A DNA stretch of 64,000 nucleotides, taken from contig CANIVU010000015.1 in assembly GCA_947470805.1 (NCBI GenBank), positions 1 to 64,000 on the forward strand. Direction: 5' to 3'. Source of the DNA: Acidobacteriota bacterium (lineage in GTDB: Bacteria > Acidobacteriota > Terriglobia > Bryobacterales > Bryobacteraceae). Below are positions 54,271 to 63,234 of the stretch, in pieces; position 1 is the stretch's first letter, and each line of letters opens with the position of its first letter. The position numbers and the translations under genes were made by a program. The notes beneath the pieces are model-generated. The model did not search any database, had not been told where the DNA came from, and saw nothing but the letters and a program-made list of their open reading frames with translations.

Positions 54271-55689
54271 ATGGCCTTAAACGACGCGCAGGACCTGGGT
54301 AAATTCGGCTACGCGCAAGAACTCTTCCGGAGCATGGGTGGCTTCTCCAACTTCGCCATCTCCTTCTCCACCATCTCCATCCTCACCGGCGTCGCCACCC
54401 TCTATGGCTACGGCCTGGAAATGGGCGGCCCGCTGCAAATGACCATCGGCTGGCCCCTGGCAACGTTTTTCACTCTCGCCATCGCCGCCTCCATGGCCGA
54501 ACTCTGCTCGGCCTACCCCACCTCCGGCGCCATGTACCATTGGGCCGCCGCCCTCGCCGGCCCCGCCACCGGTTGGTTCGTCGCCTGGCTCAATATCATC
54601 GGCGGCGTCGCCGCCATCGCCGGTATCAACTACGGCTGTGCCCAATTCATCCTCCCGTTCTTCGACATCGCCGCCACCCCGCTCAACGTCTTTCTCGTCT
54701 TCGCCTTTACGCTCATCGTTCACGGCGCCCTCAACCACTGGGGCGTCGGCCTGGTCGCCAAGCTCAACGACGTCAGCGTCGCCGTCCACATCGTCGGCGT
54801 CATTCTGATCGTCGGCTGCGTCTTCTTCCTCGCGCCAACCCAGCCTCCGGCGTTCTTAATGGAAGCCGTCAACAGCAACGGCCGCTCCCCCTACGCCTGG
54901 GCCTTCCTCCTCGGCCTCCTCCAAGCCCAGTGGACGTATACCGGCTACGACGCCTCCGCCCACATGTCCGAAGAAACCAGCGACCCCCGCCGCACCGCTC
55001 CCTGGGGCATCGTCATGGCCGTCGCCATCGCCGGCATCACCGGCTACGCCCTCATCCTCGCCCTCACCATCGCCATTAAGAGCATCCCCGAAGTCCTATC
55101 CGCCAAGGACGCCGGCGGCAACGCCATCCCAGCCGCCATCGCCATCCTCCAAACCGCTCTCGGCGCCAAACTCGGCAACACCATGGCGGCGCTCGTCTCC
55201 ATGGCCATGTGGTTCTGCGGCCTCGCCTCGGTCACGAGCGTCTCCCGAACGGTCTATTCGCTCGCCCGCGACAACGGCACGCCATTCGCGACTCTCTTCA
55301 AACGCGTCAATCCGAAGCACGGCACCCCGGGCCCCGCCATCTGGGCCACGGCGATCTCGGCAATGGTCGCCATGGTCTGGAGCGGCATCGTCCCCATCGT
55401 AACGTCGCTCAGCACCGTGGCCCTGTATCTTGCCTACGTGATCCCGATCATCCTCGGCCTCCGCGCCCGCGCCCAATGGGCCGGACAAGCCGTATGGACG
55501 CTAGGCAAATGGGGCCCAATCGTGAATATCCTCGCCATCGTCTACGGCCTGGCAGCGTGCATCATCCTCGTCATGCCCCCCAACGAACTGGCCGGCAAGA
55601 CGCTCGCCGGCGTCCTCGCCGCCCTGGTCGGCATCTACCTGATCGCCGTCCGCAAAAACTTCACCGGCCCCACCTGGGCCTCCCATTAA
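54271..55689 (+). CDS. APC-superfamily amino-acid permease
   Basis: A 472-residue protein with about twelve hydrophobic segments. Features of the amino acid/choline transporter branch: G-G-F-S-N-F-A-I-S-F-S-T-I-S-I-L-T-G, M-A-E-L-C-S-A-Y-P-T-S-G-A-M-Y-H-W, W-T-Y-T-G-Y-D-A-S-A-H-M-S-E-E-T and S-R-T-V-Y-S-L-A-R-D-N-G-T-P-F. It likely imports an amino acid or amine; specificity is not readable. Last gene before a strong terminator. Confidence 0.92.
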   Translation: MALNDAQDLGKFGYAQELFRSMGGFSNFAISFSTISILTGVATLYGYGLEMGGPLQMTIGWPLATFFTLAIAASMAELCSAYPTSGAMYHWAAALAGPATGWFVAWLNIIGGVAAIAGINYGCAQFILPFFDIAATPLNVFLVFAFTLIVHGALNHWGVGLVAKLNDVSVAVHIVGVILIVGCVFFLAPTQPPAFLMEAVNSNGRSPYAWAFLLGLLQAQWTYTGYDASAHMSEETSDPRRTAPWGIVMAVAIAGITGYALILALTIAIKSIPEVLSAKDAGGNAIPAAIAILQTALGAKLGNTMAALVSMAMWFCGLASVTSVSRTVYSLARDNGTPFATLFKRVNPKHGTPGPAIWATAISAMVAMVWSGIVPIVTSLSTVALYLAYVIPIILGLRARAQWAGQAVWTLGKWGPIVNILAIVYGLAACIILVMPPNELAGKTLAGVLAALVGIYLIAVRKNFTGPTWASH

Positions 55690-55708
55690 ACCGTGTCACA
55701 CACGGTTT
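55688..55708 (+). terminator. Rho-independent terminator after the permease gene
   Basis: A perfect 9-bp stem AAACCGTGT/ACACGGTTT (55688-55696 with 55700-55708) and a CAC loop, starting in the stop codon region. The T run is short (4). Confidence 0.75.
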
Positions 55709-55776
55709 TCACAAAGGGGTGATGTTGAAAACAAAGGCCTTCTGCGTCGAGCATGCGAAAAAAGCCCCGAAACTTA

Positions 55777-55795
55777 ATTGTGCCTGACACAATTT
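55777..55795. repeat. Short palindrome upstream of the dioxygenase gene
   Basis: AATTGTG (55777-55783), CCTGA, CACAATT (55789-55795): a perfect 7-bp stem. The core G-T-G-C-C-T-G-A-C-A-C recalls REP-type palindromes. A single copy only is seen in this window. Confidence 0.5.
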
Positions 55796-55825
55796 CCGGT
55801 CTACGCAATCCGTCAAACTAGACTC

Positions 55826-56608
55826 ATGCAACCCATCGACTTCATCCCCCACGGCGGCGGCCCCTGCTTCTTCATGGACTGGACCATGGGCCCGGCCGAC
55901 ACCTGGGACAACATGGCCGCCTTCCTCCGCGCCTACAATACCCAGCCCCACCCCAAGGCCATCCTCCTCATCTCCGGCCACTGGGAAGAATCCGCCTTCT
56001 CCCTCACCACCCACCCCAACCCGCCCCTCATCTACGACTACTCCGGCTTCCCGCCCCACACCTACAAACTTGAATACAACGCCCCCGGCTCCCCCGATCT
56101 CGCCGCCCGCGCCGCCGAACTTCTTCAACAATCCAACCTTCCCACCCGCCTCGACCCCACCCGCGGCTGGGACCACGGCGTCTTCATCCCGCTCAAACTC
56201 ATGTACCCCGACGCCCAAATCCCCATCGTCCAACTCTCCCTCCACAACAGTCTCGACCCCGCCCTCCACCTCCGCGCCGGCGCCGCACTAAAACCCCTCT
56301 TAAATGAAGGCGTCCGCATTATCGCCAGCGGCATGTCCTATCACAATCTCCGCCAATTCGGCCCCCGCGCCGCCGCTCCGTCGGAAGCCTTCGATCAATG
56401 GCTCACCCAAGCCCTCACCGCCGAAGACCGCAACGCCCAACTCACCCACTGGGCCTCCGCCCCCTCCGCCCGCGACGCCCACCCCCGCGAAGAACACCTG
56501 ATCCCGCTCATGGTCGCCGCCGGCGCCGCCAACCCCGCCCCCGCCGAGAAAATCTACACCGATCACGTCATGGGCGCCCGCGTCTCCGCCTTCCGCCTGC
56601 ATCCATAA
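55826..56608 (+). CDS. DODA-type extradiol ring-cleavage dioxygenase-family protein
   Basis: A 260-residue member of the LigB/YgiD group. Metal and active-site segments are conserved: I-P-H-G-G-G-P, I-S-G-H-W-E-E (His), G-W-D-H-G-V-F-I-P-L (His), G-M-S-Y-H-N-L-R (His) and R-E-E-H-L-I-P-L. The family cleaves catechol-like compounds such as DOPA using Fe or Zn. The ATG at 55826 is chosen; an upstream in-frame start adds 16 unrelated residues from the palindrome region. Confidence 0.9.
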   Translation: MQPIDFIPHGGGPCFFMDWTMGPADTWDNMAAFLRAYNTQPHPKAILLISGHWEESAFSLTTHPNPPLIYDYSGFPPHTYKLEYNAPGSPDLAARAAELLQQSNLPTRLDPTRGWDHGVFIPLKLMYPDAQIPIVQLSLHNSLDPALHLRAGAALKPLLNEGVRIIASGMSYHNLRQFGPRAAAPSEAFDQWLTQALTAEDRNAQLTHWASAPSARDAHPREEHLIPLMVAAGAANPAPAEKIYTDHVMGARVSAFRLHP

Positions 56609-56684
56609 TCCACCTTGTAAAGAAGTGTTAGGAACCCGCCCCCCGCGGAACGCCCCACCCTCCGACCGCGTCGACAAGAACGTG

Positions 56685-57407
56685 ATGATTTCCCGCCGCA
56701 CCCTCCTAACTACCTCATTCCTAACGCCCATAATCGCCCGCAACTGGGACCGCAACACCTTCCCCGACTGGTCCCCCGACCACATCGACAAACTCCTCAC
56801 CGACTCTCCCTGGGCCCGCCCCCACACCCTCCCCTTCCGTTTCTCCGCCCCCGCCCATATCAATCATTTCGATCAAATCGGCGAACCCCTCGGTCTCCCC
56901 AAAGGCTGGCCCGGCAACTCCCCCAAACCCGCCAACAACCCCATCCCCAACATCCAAACCGCCCCGCCCGTCCAAACCGAAATCTACCTCACCACCCGCT
57001 GGTCCAGCGCACTCCCCATCCGCCAGGCCCTCGCCCTCCACCAATTCGGCCGCGCCGGCCTCCAATTTGCCAACGCCGCCGCCCTCCTCAACGAATCCCC
57101 CGCCGAATACATCCTCGACGTCGCCGGCTTCCCCGCCGGCTCCATCCCCCAAGGTGTCCGCCGCTTCGAAGCCGAACTCCTCCAATCGGCGACAATCACA
57201 GTGAAGGGCCACAAACCCCTCCACGCCACCGCCGTCAGCGTCCCCGAACACGGCAACCACCTCATCGCCACCATTCGTTTCCCCCGTAACGGCAACTTCA
57301 CAGACCAATCCGGGTTCATAGAGTTCACGGCCCAATCCGGCCCCATGGACATCCGCCAGAAATTTAAACTGCAAGACATGAACTACAAAGGCCGCCTGGA
57401 GCTCTAA
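56685..57407 (+). CDS. Exported hypothetical protein (S-P-W-A motif)
   Basis: A 240-residue protein. The ATG at 56685 starts a Tat-like signal (M-I-S-R-R-T-L-L-T-T-S-F-L-T-P). The mature start F-P-D-W-S-P-D-H-I-D-K-L-L-T-D-S-P-W-A-R recalls a group of acidobacterial exported proteins without known function. The rest has a long Pro-rich loop and a beta-rich C-terminal half. It ends 1 bp before the protease gene. Confidence 0.7.
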   Translation: MISRRTLLTTSFLTPIIARNWDRNTFPDWSPDHIDKLLTDSPWARPHTLPFRFSAPAHINHFDQIGEPLGLPKGWPGNSPKPANNPIPNIQTAPPVQTEIYLTTRWSSALPIRQALALHQFGRAGLQFANAAALLNESPAEYILDVAGFPAGSIPQGVRRFEAELLQSATITVKGHKPLHATAVSVPEHGNHLIATIRFPRNGNFTDQSGFIEFTAQSGPMDIRQKFKLQDMNYKGRLEL

Positions 57408-57408
57408 C

Positions 57409-59763
57409 ATGCGATTGACAATCCTCCTCTTCGCCCTCGCCGCCTTCGCCCACGCCGAAGTTGTCCCCGGTCGCTACATCGTCGAACTCACCGGCGACTC
57501 GATCTCCCAGCACCTCTCCCGCCGTGCCCGGCGCGAAACCCTCCGCGGCCCCGAAGCCGCCACCCGCCGCTCCGCCATTCGCGCCGAACAGGCCACCCTC
57601 CGCGGGCGCCTCGGCGCCGCCGTCACCGTCCAGGACAGCGTCGAAAACATCTCCAATTCCCTGTTAATCGAAGTAAACGACGCCGAAGCCGCCCGCCTCT
57701 CCCGCCTCCCCGGCGTCCGCCGCGTCACTCCGGTCCGCACCCTCAAACGCGTGCTCGACCGCGCCGTCGTCGTCAATCGCATCACCGAAGCCTGGGATCA
57801 AATCGGCGACGACAAGGCCGGCGAAGGCATCAAAATCGCCATCATCGATACCGGTGTCGATAACGGCCACGCCGCCCTCCGCGACGCCGCTCTCAAGTTA
57901 CCCTCGTCATTCCCAAAGACAAATGCCGCCACCGACGAGACATTTACAAGTAACAAGGTAATCGTCGCCCGTAGTTACGTGAACTTACTCGCGCGCCGCG
58001 ATACCGACTTATCCGCCCGCGACCGCGTTGGCCACGGCACCGCCCTCGCCGTCGTCGCCGCTGGCATCCGCACCGCGGGGCCTCTCGCCACCATCCAGGG
58101 TGTCGCCCCCCGCGCCTACATCGGCAGCTACAAAGTCTTCGGCTCCCCCAATGTCAACGATGGCGCCACCAACGCCGCCATCCTCAAAGCCATTGATGAC
58201 GCCGTCGCCGACGGCATGGACATCATCAACCTGAGCCTCGGTGACGATATCGTCTCCCGCCAGGAGGACGACCCCCTCGTCGCCGCCGTTGACCGCGCCT
58301 CCGCCGCCGGCGTCCTCGTCGTCTGCGCCGCTGGCAACAATGGCCCCGACTTCGGCACCATTTCCTCGCCCGGCTCCGCCCGCTCGGCCATCACCGTCGG
58401 CGCCACCCGCAACGACCGTGGCTTCGGCGCCAGCGTCGACGTCGAAGGCCTCGGCGTCGTCCTCGCCCTCACCGGCAGCGGCGCGCCCCCGGCCAACCCC
58501 ATCACCGGCCCGATCGCCGATGCCGGCCTCGCCTGCGACACTCTTCTCGCCGGTAGCCTCACCGGCAAAGTCGCCCTCATCCTCCGCGGCACCTGCACCT
58601 TCGAAATCAAACTCAACAACGCCCAGCGCGCCGGCGCCATCGCCGGCCTCGTCTACGCCACCGCCGCCGCGCCCGACCCCATCGGAATGAACGTCGGCGC
58701 CGCCACCCTCCCGGCCGAAATGATCTCCAATGCCAACGGCCAAATGCTCAAGGAGAAGGAAGGCGCTACCGTAACCCTCCGCTTCACCCTCGGCGCCGTC
58801 CCCCAAAGTTTCAACCAGATCGCCCCCTTCTCCGCCATCGGTCCCAACGTCGATCTCTCCATCAAGCCGGATCTCGTTGCCGTCGGCGAAAGCTTCTACG
58901 TCGCCACCCAAACCGTCGACCCCGCCGGCGACATGTACAGCGCCAGCGGCTTTGCCATCGTCGATGGCACCAGCTTCTCCTCCCCCCTCGTCGCCGGCTC
59001 CCTGGCCCTGCTCAAAAGCGCCCGCCCCGGCCTCACCGTCGACCAATACCGCTCCCTGCTCATCAACAGTTCCACCCCCGTCACCGACGTCATCGGCGAC
59101 GCCGCCACCATCCAGAAAATGGGCGCCGGCCAGCTCCATCTCGGGGCCACTCTCCGCGCACAGGCCGTGGCCTACCCGGCCTCACTCAGCCTCGGGACCA
59201 ACTCCCGCGCCACCGGCACCCTCAAGGTCGAGAACCTGAACCCGGCCGACGAAATCTACTCGCTTTCCATTGAACCGCGCAACGGCGCCGCCGCCCCGAA
59301 TCTCTCCGAATCCACCCTCAACATCCCCACGGCCAAGACCGCCGAAGTGGCCCTCGAACTCGACGCCTCCACCCTCGCCCCCGGCGCCTACGAAGGCTTC
59401 GTGAAAATCACCGGCGCCACCTCCGGCACCGAGATACGCGTCCCCTACTGGTTCGCCGTCCCTGACAAAACGCCCGCCGCCATTCCGATCCTCGCCACCA
59501 CCGCCACCGGCCGCCGCAACGGCCAGGTCCGCGACGCCATCTACTTCCGCGTCACCGATGCCGCTGGCGTCCCCATCTCCGGCATCAAACCCGACGTAAC
59601 CGTGCAATCCGGCAATGGCTCCGTAACCGCGATCAGCGACTACGACAACGATTCCCCCGGCCTCTTCAGCGCCACCGTTCGCCTCGGCCCGGTCGCCGGC
59701 GCCAACGTCTTCCGCATCGAAGCCGGTGAAAAGACAATCGACATCACCATCACCGGCAACTAA
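57409..59763 (+). CDS. Exported subtilisin-like (S8) protease with PA domain
   Basis: A 784-residue protein: signal (MRLTILLFALAAFAHA), I9-like propeptide (~20-115), S8 domain with I-A-I-I-D-T-G-V-D (Asp147), G-H-G-T-A (His209) and G-T-S-F-S-S-P (Ser522). Between His and Ser a protease-associated insert (~360-450) contains C-D-T-L-L...K-V-A-L-I-L-R-G-T-C-T-F. C-terminal Fn3-like (~590-680) and Ig-like (~690-784) regions follow, with V-R-D-A-I-Y-F-R-V-T-D-A-A-G-V-P. It is a secreted endopeptidase resembling lactocepin-type S8 proteins. Confidence 0.92.
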   Translation: MRLTILLFALAAFAHAEVVPGRYIVELTGDSISQHLSRRARRETLRGPEAATRRSAIRAEQATLRGRLGAAVTVQDSVENISNSLLIEVNDAEAARLSRLPGVRRVTPVRTLKRVLDRAVVVNRITEAWDQIGDDKAGEGIKIAIIDTGVDNGHAALRDAALKLPSSFPKTNAATDETFTSNKVIVARSYVNLLARRDTDLSARDRVGHGTALAVVAAGIRTAGPLATIQGVAPRAYIGSYKVFGSPNVNDGATNAAILKAIDDAVADGMDIINLSLGDDIVSRQEDDPLVAAVDRASAAGVLVVCAAGNNGPDFGTISSPGSARSAITVGATRNDRGFGASVDVEGLGVVLALTGSGAPPANPITGPIADAGLACDTLLAGSLTGKVALILRGTCTFEIKLNNAQRAGAIAGLVYATAAAPDPIGMNVGAATLPAEMISNANGQMLKEKEGATVTLRFTLGAVPQSFNQIAPFSAIGPNVDLSIKPDLVAVGESFYVATQTVDPAGDMYSASGFAIVDGTSFSSPLVAGSLALLKSARPGLTVDQYRSLLINSSTPVTDVIGDAATIQKMGAGQLHLGATLRAQAVAYPASLSLGTNSRATGTLKVENLNPADEIYSLSIEPRNGAAAPNLSESTLNIPTAKTAEVALELDASTLAPGAYEGFVKITGATSGTEIRVPYWFAVPDKTPAAIPILATTATGRRNGQVRDAIYFRVTDAAGVPISGIKPDVTVQSGNGSVTAISDYDNDSPGLFSATVRLGPVAGANVFRIEAGEKTIDITITGN

Positions 59764-59770
59764 ACCGCGC

Positions 59771-60058
59771 TCAGTGCGCGGTCTTCAAAATCAGCGTCAT
59801 CAGGTTCCACGCCACCAGCGCCGCGAAGCCAATATTAATCCGTCCCAACAACTGCCCCTTCGCCGTCTGCCAGCAATAGACACCCAGGCCGAAGGCAAGC
59901 ACCTTCACGGCCAGCAATCCCGATAACGGCGTCGGGAATGCTTGAATCGCCCAGTTCACAAGCGGATTTCCTTCGCTAACCCCGTTAATGAGGAACGCGA
60001 TGGTCGTCAGAAAATCAAGAACCTGCAGGTAGGAGTAGTGGTAGAGGGTCTGCGTCAT
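59771..60058 (-). CDS. DUF5658-family small membrane protein
   Basis: A 95-residue protein with three hydrophobic segments. The family pattern L-Q-V-L-D-F-L-T-T-I-A-F-L-I-N-G-V-S-E-G-N-P-L-V is clear. Function unknown. Confidence 0.8.
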   Translation of the reverse strand: MTQTLYHYSYLQVLDFLTTIAFLINGVSEGNPLVNWAIQAFPTPLSGLLAVKVLAFGLGVYCWQTAKGQLLGRINIGFAALVAWNLMTLILKTAH

Positions 60059-60157
60059 GCTGGCGTGCTCTTCCCAATTAGGCTATCCCTGGGGAACAGG
60101 GGCACCAATAGATCACATCTACCAAAACTACCCAACTCCCGTACCAGTACGATTTCG

Positions 60158-61559
60158 TTAAACCGTAAAACTATCCCCTCGCGCCGGGATCGTCACCGCC
60201 ACTCCGTACCGATCCTGAATCGCCGCCGCCATCGCCTGCTGCTGCGTATACTCCCCATGCACCAGGAACACGTGCTTCACCGTTTTCACCAACGGCTCCA
60301 TCCACGCCAGCAACTCCTGCTGATCGGCATGTCCGCTCAACTCGTTGATCTTCAAGACTTCCGCCCGCACCCGCACCGGTTCGCCGAAAATATTCACTTC
60401 CTTCTGCCCGTCCAGCAACTTCCGGCCCAGCGTGTTCTCCGCCTGGAACCCGGTGATCAGCACCGTGTTCTTCGGGTCGGCGATGTTGTTCCGCAAATGG
60501 TGCAGTACGCGCCCGGCTTCCGCCATCCCCGATGCTGAAATAATCACGCACGGCACCCGCACATCGTTCAGTGCCTTGGACTCCTCCACATCCCGGATAT
60601 ACCGCAGCCGCCGGAAGCCGAACGGATCGTCCCCGCCATCGACGAACGTGTTGGTCTCGGCGTCGTAACACTCGGTGTGCGTCCGGAACGCCTCGGTCAC
60701 GTTTACCGCCAGCGGGCTGTCCACAAATACCGGAATCTCATTGATCCGTCCCTCGTGAATCAACTCGTGAATCATCAGCACCAACTGCTGCGTCCGCCCC
60801 ACCGCGAACGCCGGCGCGATGATCTTCCCCCCCCCGGTTCGCCGTGCCGTTGATGATCGCCGCCAGCTTCTCTTTCGCATGCGCCAGCGGCTGGTGCAGC
60901 CGGTCGCCATACGTGCTTTCCATGATCAGAATATCGGCCGCCACCGCCCGCTCCGGATCCCGGATGATCGGCAGATTCTTCCGCCCCACATCGCCCGAAA
61001 ACACCAACCGCTTCCCCTCCAACTCCAACTCCAGGAACGTCGACCCCAACATGTGCCCCGCCTCGTGCGTCGTCGAAAACACCCCCGGCAGAACCTCCGT
61101 CCGGGAATGCATCTCCACCGCCCGGAACTGCGCCATCGCCGCCTTGGCGTCGTTCACCGTGTACAACGGCGCCACCGGCTCTCGCTCCGGTTCGTCAATC
61201 ACCCGCCGCCGGCGCGATGTCCGCCGGTTCAAGAACTCCGCGTCCTTCTCCTGAATGAACGCCGAATCCTGCAACATCGAGTTGCACAAATCAATCGTCG
61301 CCGGCGTCGTGAAAATCGGCCCGCCGAACCCCTTCGATGTCAGGTTCGGAATGTTCCCGGAATGGTCAATATGCGCGTGGGAAAGTAACAGCGCATCCAC
61401 CTCCGAAGGCGGGAAGGGAAAGTTCGTATTCCTCTCCGCCGACTCGCTCCGGCGGCCCTGATACATCCCACAATCCAATAGGAACCGGCGGCTCCCGGTC
61501 TGGATCTCGTGCATGGAGCCAGTGACTGTGCGCGCTGCGCCGCGAAATGTGATTTGCAT
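60158..61559 (-). pseudogene. Beta-CASP metallo-beta-lactamase nuclease, frameshifted in a G9 tract
   Basis: Two overlapping frames make up one ~466-residue RNA-metabolism MBL protein. The first (61559 to 60738) has L-L-S-H-A-H-I-D-H-S-G (zinc), H-E-A-G-H-M-L-G-S and F-S-G-D-V-G, and M-E-S-T-Y-G-D-R. The second has I-I-A-P-A-F-A-V-G-R-T-Q, V-F-V-D-S-P-L-A-V-N, I-S-A-S-G-M-A-E-A-G-R and L-S-G-H-A-D-Q-Q-E-L. They join at nine C on the + strand (60827-60835): with eight, N-R-G-G-K-I-I-A-P would read through. It could be a decayed gene, a phase-variable one or a sequencing error. The ends are intact. Confidence 0.85.
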
Positions 61560-61600
61560 TCTACTCTGACTCTACCTTGTTATCCTGAGTTTCGCTCCGC

Positions 61601-63094
61601 ATGTCGAAACTTGCCATTACCCTCCTCGCCCTCCTGCCCTCGTTCTGGATGTTGTGGCATTGCGGCGGCACCCCTCACCTCGGCTACTTCCACGACGATG
61701 GTATCTACGCCGGCACGGCCGCCTCCGTGGCGGAAGGAAGAGGCCTCCGCGTCGAAAGCCTTCCCGGCGAACCCTGGCAGGTCAAATACCCGCCCCTCTT
61801 CCCCCTCTATCTCGCCCTTGGCGTCAAGTGGGAACCCGCTCTCACGTTCCTCGTCTGGGTCCTTCTGCCCGTCCTCATGTTCCTCCTTTGGCGCTGGCGC
61901 GGCGATCCCTGGATGGTCCTCCTCCTTGGTTGGAATGTTTACTCGGTTATCTTCGCCTCTACCGCCCTCTCCGAAATCTTTGCCACCGTCTGGCTCGTCG
62001 CCTCCATTCATCTCCTGGAAAAGGACCGCTTCCGCGCTTCCGCCGTTTGTGCCGCCATGGCCTATCTCGTTCGTTCTGCGCTGATCGCCCTCCCCGCCGC
62101 CGCCGTCCTCTGGCTCCTCTGGCGCCGTCGCTTCCGGGACGCCCTTATCTACTCCGCCATCTTCGCTCCGTTCTTTGTCGCATGGTCGTACTTCGCGGCA
62201 TCCCACATGATGCCCAATCTCAAAGGGCCCTGGGTCTACTACATCTCTTATCCCCAGATCTTCCGCGAAAGCATGAGCTGGGAACTGTTGCCAACCGTCC
62301 TCTCCACTAATTTCCAGTCCCTCATCGCCAGCCTCGGCGGCGTACTCTTCTTCAACTCCGGCGACTCCTTCCTGGACGTCAACTTCGCCCGCATCCTGCT
62401 CTTCGCCTCTATCTCCGGCCTCGTCCGCGAGTTCCGCCGCCACGGTCTCGCACCTTATCCGCTCATGGCCATCCCCTACTTGGTGCTCCTCGTTGTCTGG
62501 AACTTCGTGCCAACTGAGCGGTTTCTCTTCCCTCTTCTGCCGCTCCTGCTCGCCGGTCTCGTCACTGAACTCCGCCACATATACGCCATGCTCCAGTCCA
62601 CCTGGGAAAAGCAGCGTGGCGCCACCATCGTGATCGGCGCGCTGGTCGCCGCGGGAGCCTTCTGGATGGTGGAGCGCAACAGCCTGGCAGCCTGGCGCAG
62701 CCCCATCGCGATCGCGAGAAACTACCGTGAGCTCGCCGCCGACCGCGACCTCGCCTATCAATGGATTATTGCCAATACGTCCCCTGACGCCAACTTCCTC
62801 GCTGCAGAGGACCCGGCTCTCCGCCGCCACACTGGCCGTCACGCCATTGGAATCCACTGTCCCGCCCGCTACTTTTACACCAACGATATGAAGGGCATCT
62901 ACGCCTACCACGACTCGCTCATTCGTAACATGTCCGCCGAAAATCTGAGCTACGTCCTGATCGGACCTAACGATCTTGCCCAGGACCTCAATGGGAGCGA
63001 CCGCGAGAAGATCCTCTCCGATTGGAAGACCCGCCCCGACCTGGAGACCGTCTACGAAAACTCCCGCTTCCAAATCCGCCGCCGCCTTAATTAG
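61601..63094 (+). CDS. GT39/ArnT-like membrane glycosyltransferase
   Basis: A 497-residue protein with a signal-like first helix and about ten more. The first outside loop has F-H-D-D-G-I-Y-A-G-T-A-A-S-V-A-E-G-R-G-L-R and Y-P-P-L-F-P-L-Y-L, the D-D and P-P-L-F-P-L features of dolichyl/polyprenyl-phosphate-sugar glycosyltransferases. A ~120-residue soluble C-terminal part follows the helices. It may transfer a sugar from a lipid carrier to a protein or glycan outside the membrane. Confidence 0.82.
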   Translation: MSKLAITLLALLPSFWMLWHCGGTPHLGYFHDDGIYAGTAASVAEGRGLRVESLPGEPWQVKYPPLFPLYLALGVKWEPALTFLVWVLLPVLMFLLWRWRGDPWMVLLLGWNVYSVIFASTALSEIFATVWLVASIHLLEKDRFRASAVCAAMAYLVRSALIALPAAAVLWLLWRRRFRDALIYSAIFAPFFVAWSYFAASHMMPNLKGPWVYYISYPQIFRESMSWELLPTVLSTNFQSLIASLGGVLFFNSGDSFLDVNFARILLFASISGLVREFRRHGLAPYPLMAIPYLVLLVVWNFVPTERFLFPLLPLLLAGLVTELRHIYAMLQSTWEKQRGATIVIGALVAAGAFWMVERNSLAAWRSPIAIARNYRELAADRDLAYQWIIANTSPDANFLAAEDPALRRHTGRHAIGIHCPARYFYTNDMKGIYAYHDSLIRNMSAENLSYVLIGPNDLAQDLNGSDREKILSDWKTRPDLETVYENSRFQIRRRLN

Positions 63095-63234
63095 AGCCAC
63101 CCACGCTTATTTCCGACTTTTTTCTAAAATTTCCGATAACCCTATTTAACCCAATCGCTTATAAGGAAGTTCTATCCCCGAAAAAGGGTACCCCCCTCGC
63201 GCCCTCCCCCCTCTGTCCGGCTACAATCAAAATC

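Noticed and set aside
58009-59139. 376-codon minus-strand frame
   Set aside because: Gly/Asp/Val-rich shadow of the S8 protease gene.
60059-60157. Possible tRNA or small RNA between DUF5658 and the nuclease gene
   Set aside because: No cloverleaf, no T-loop-like sequence and no terminator pattern.
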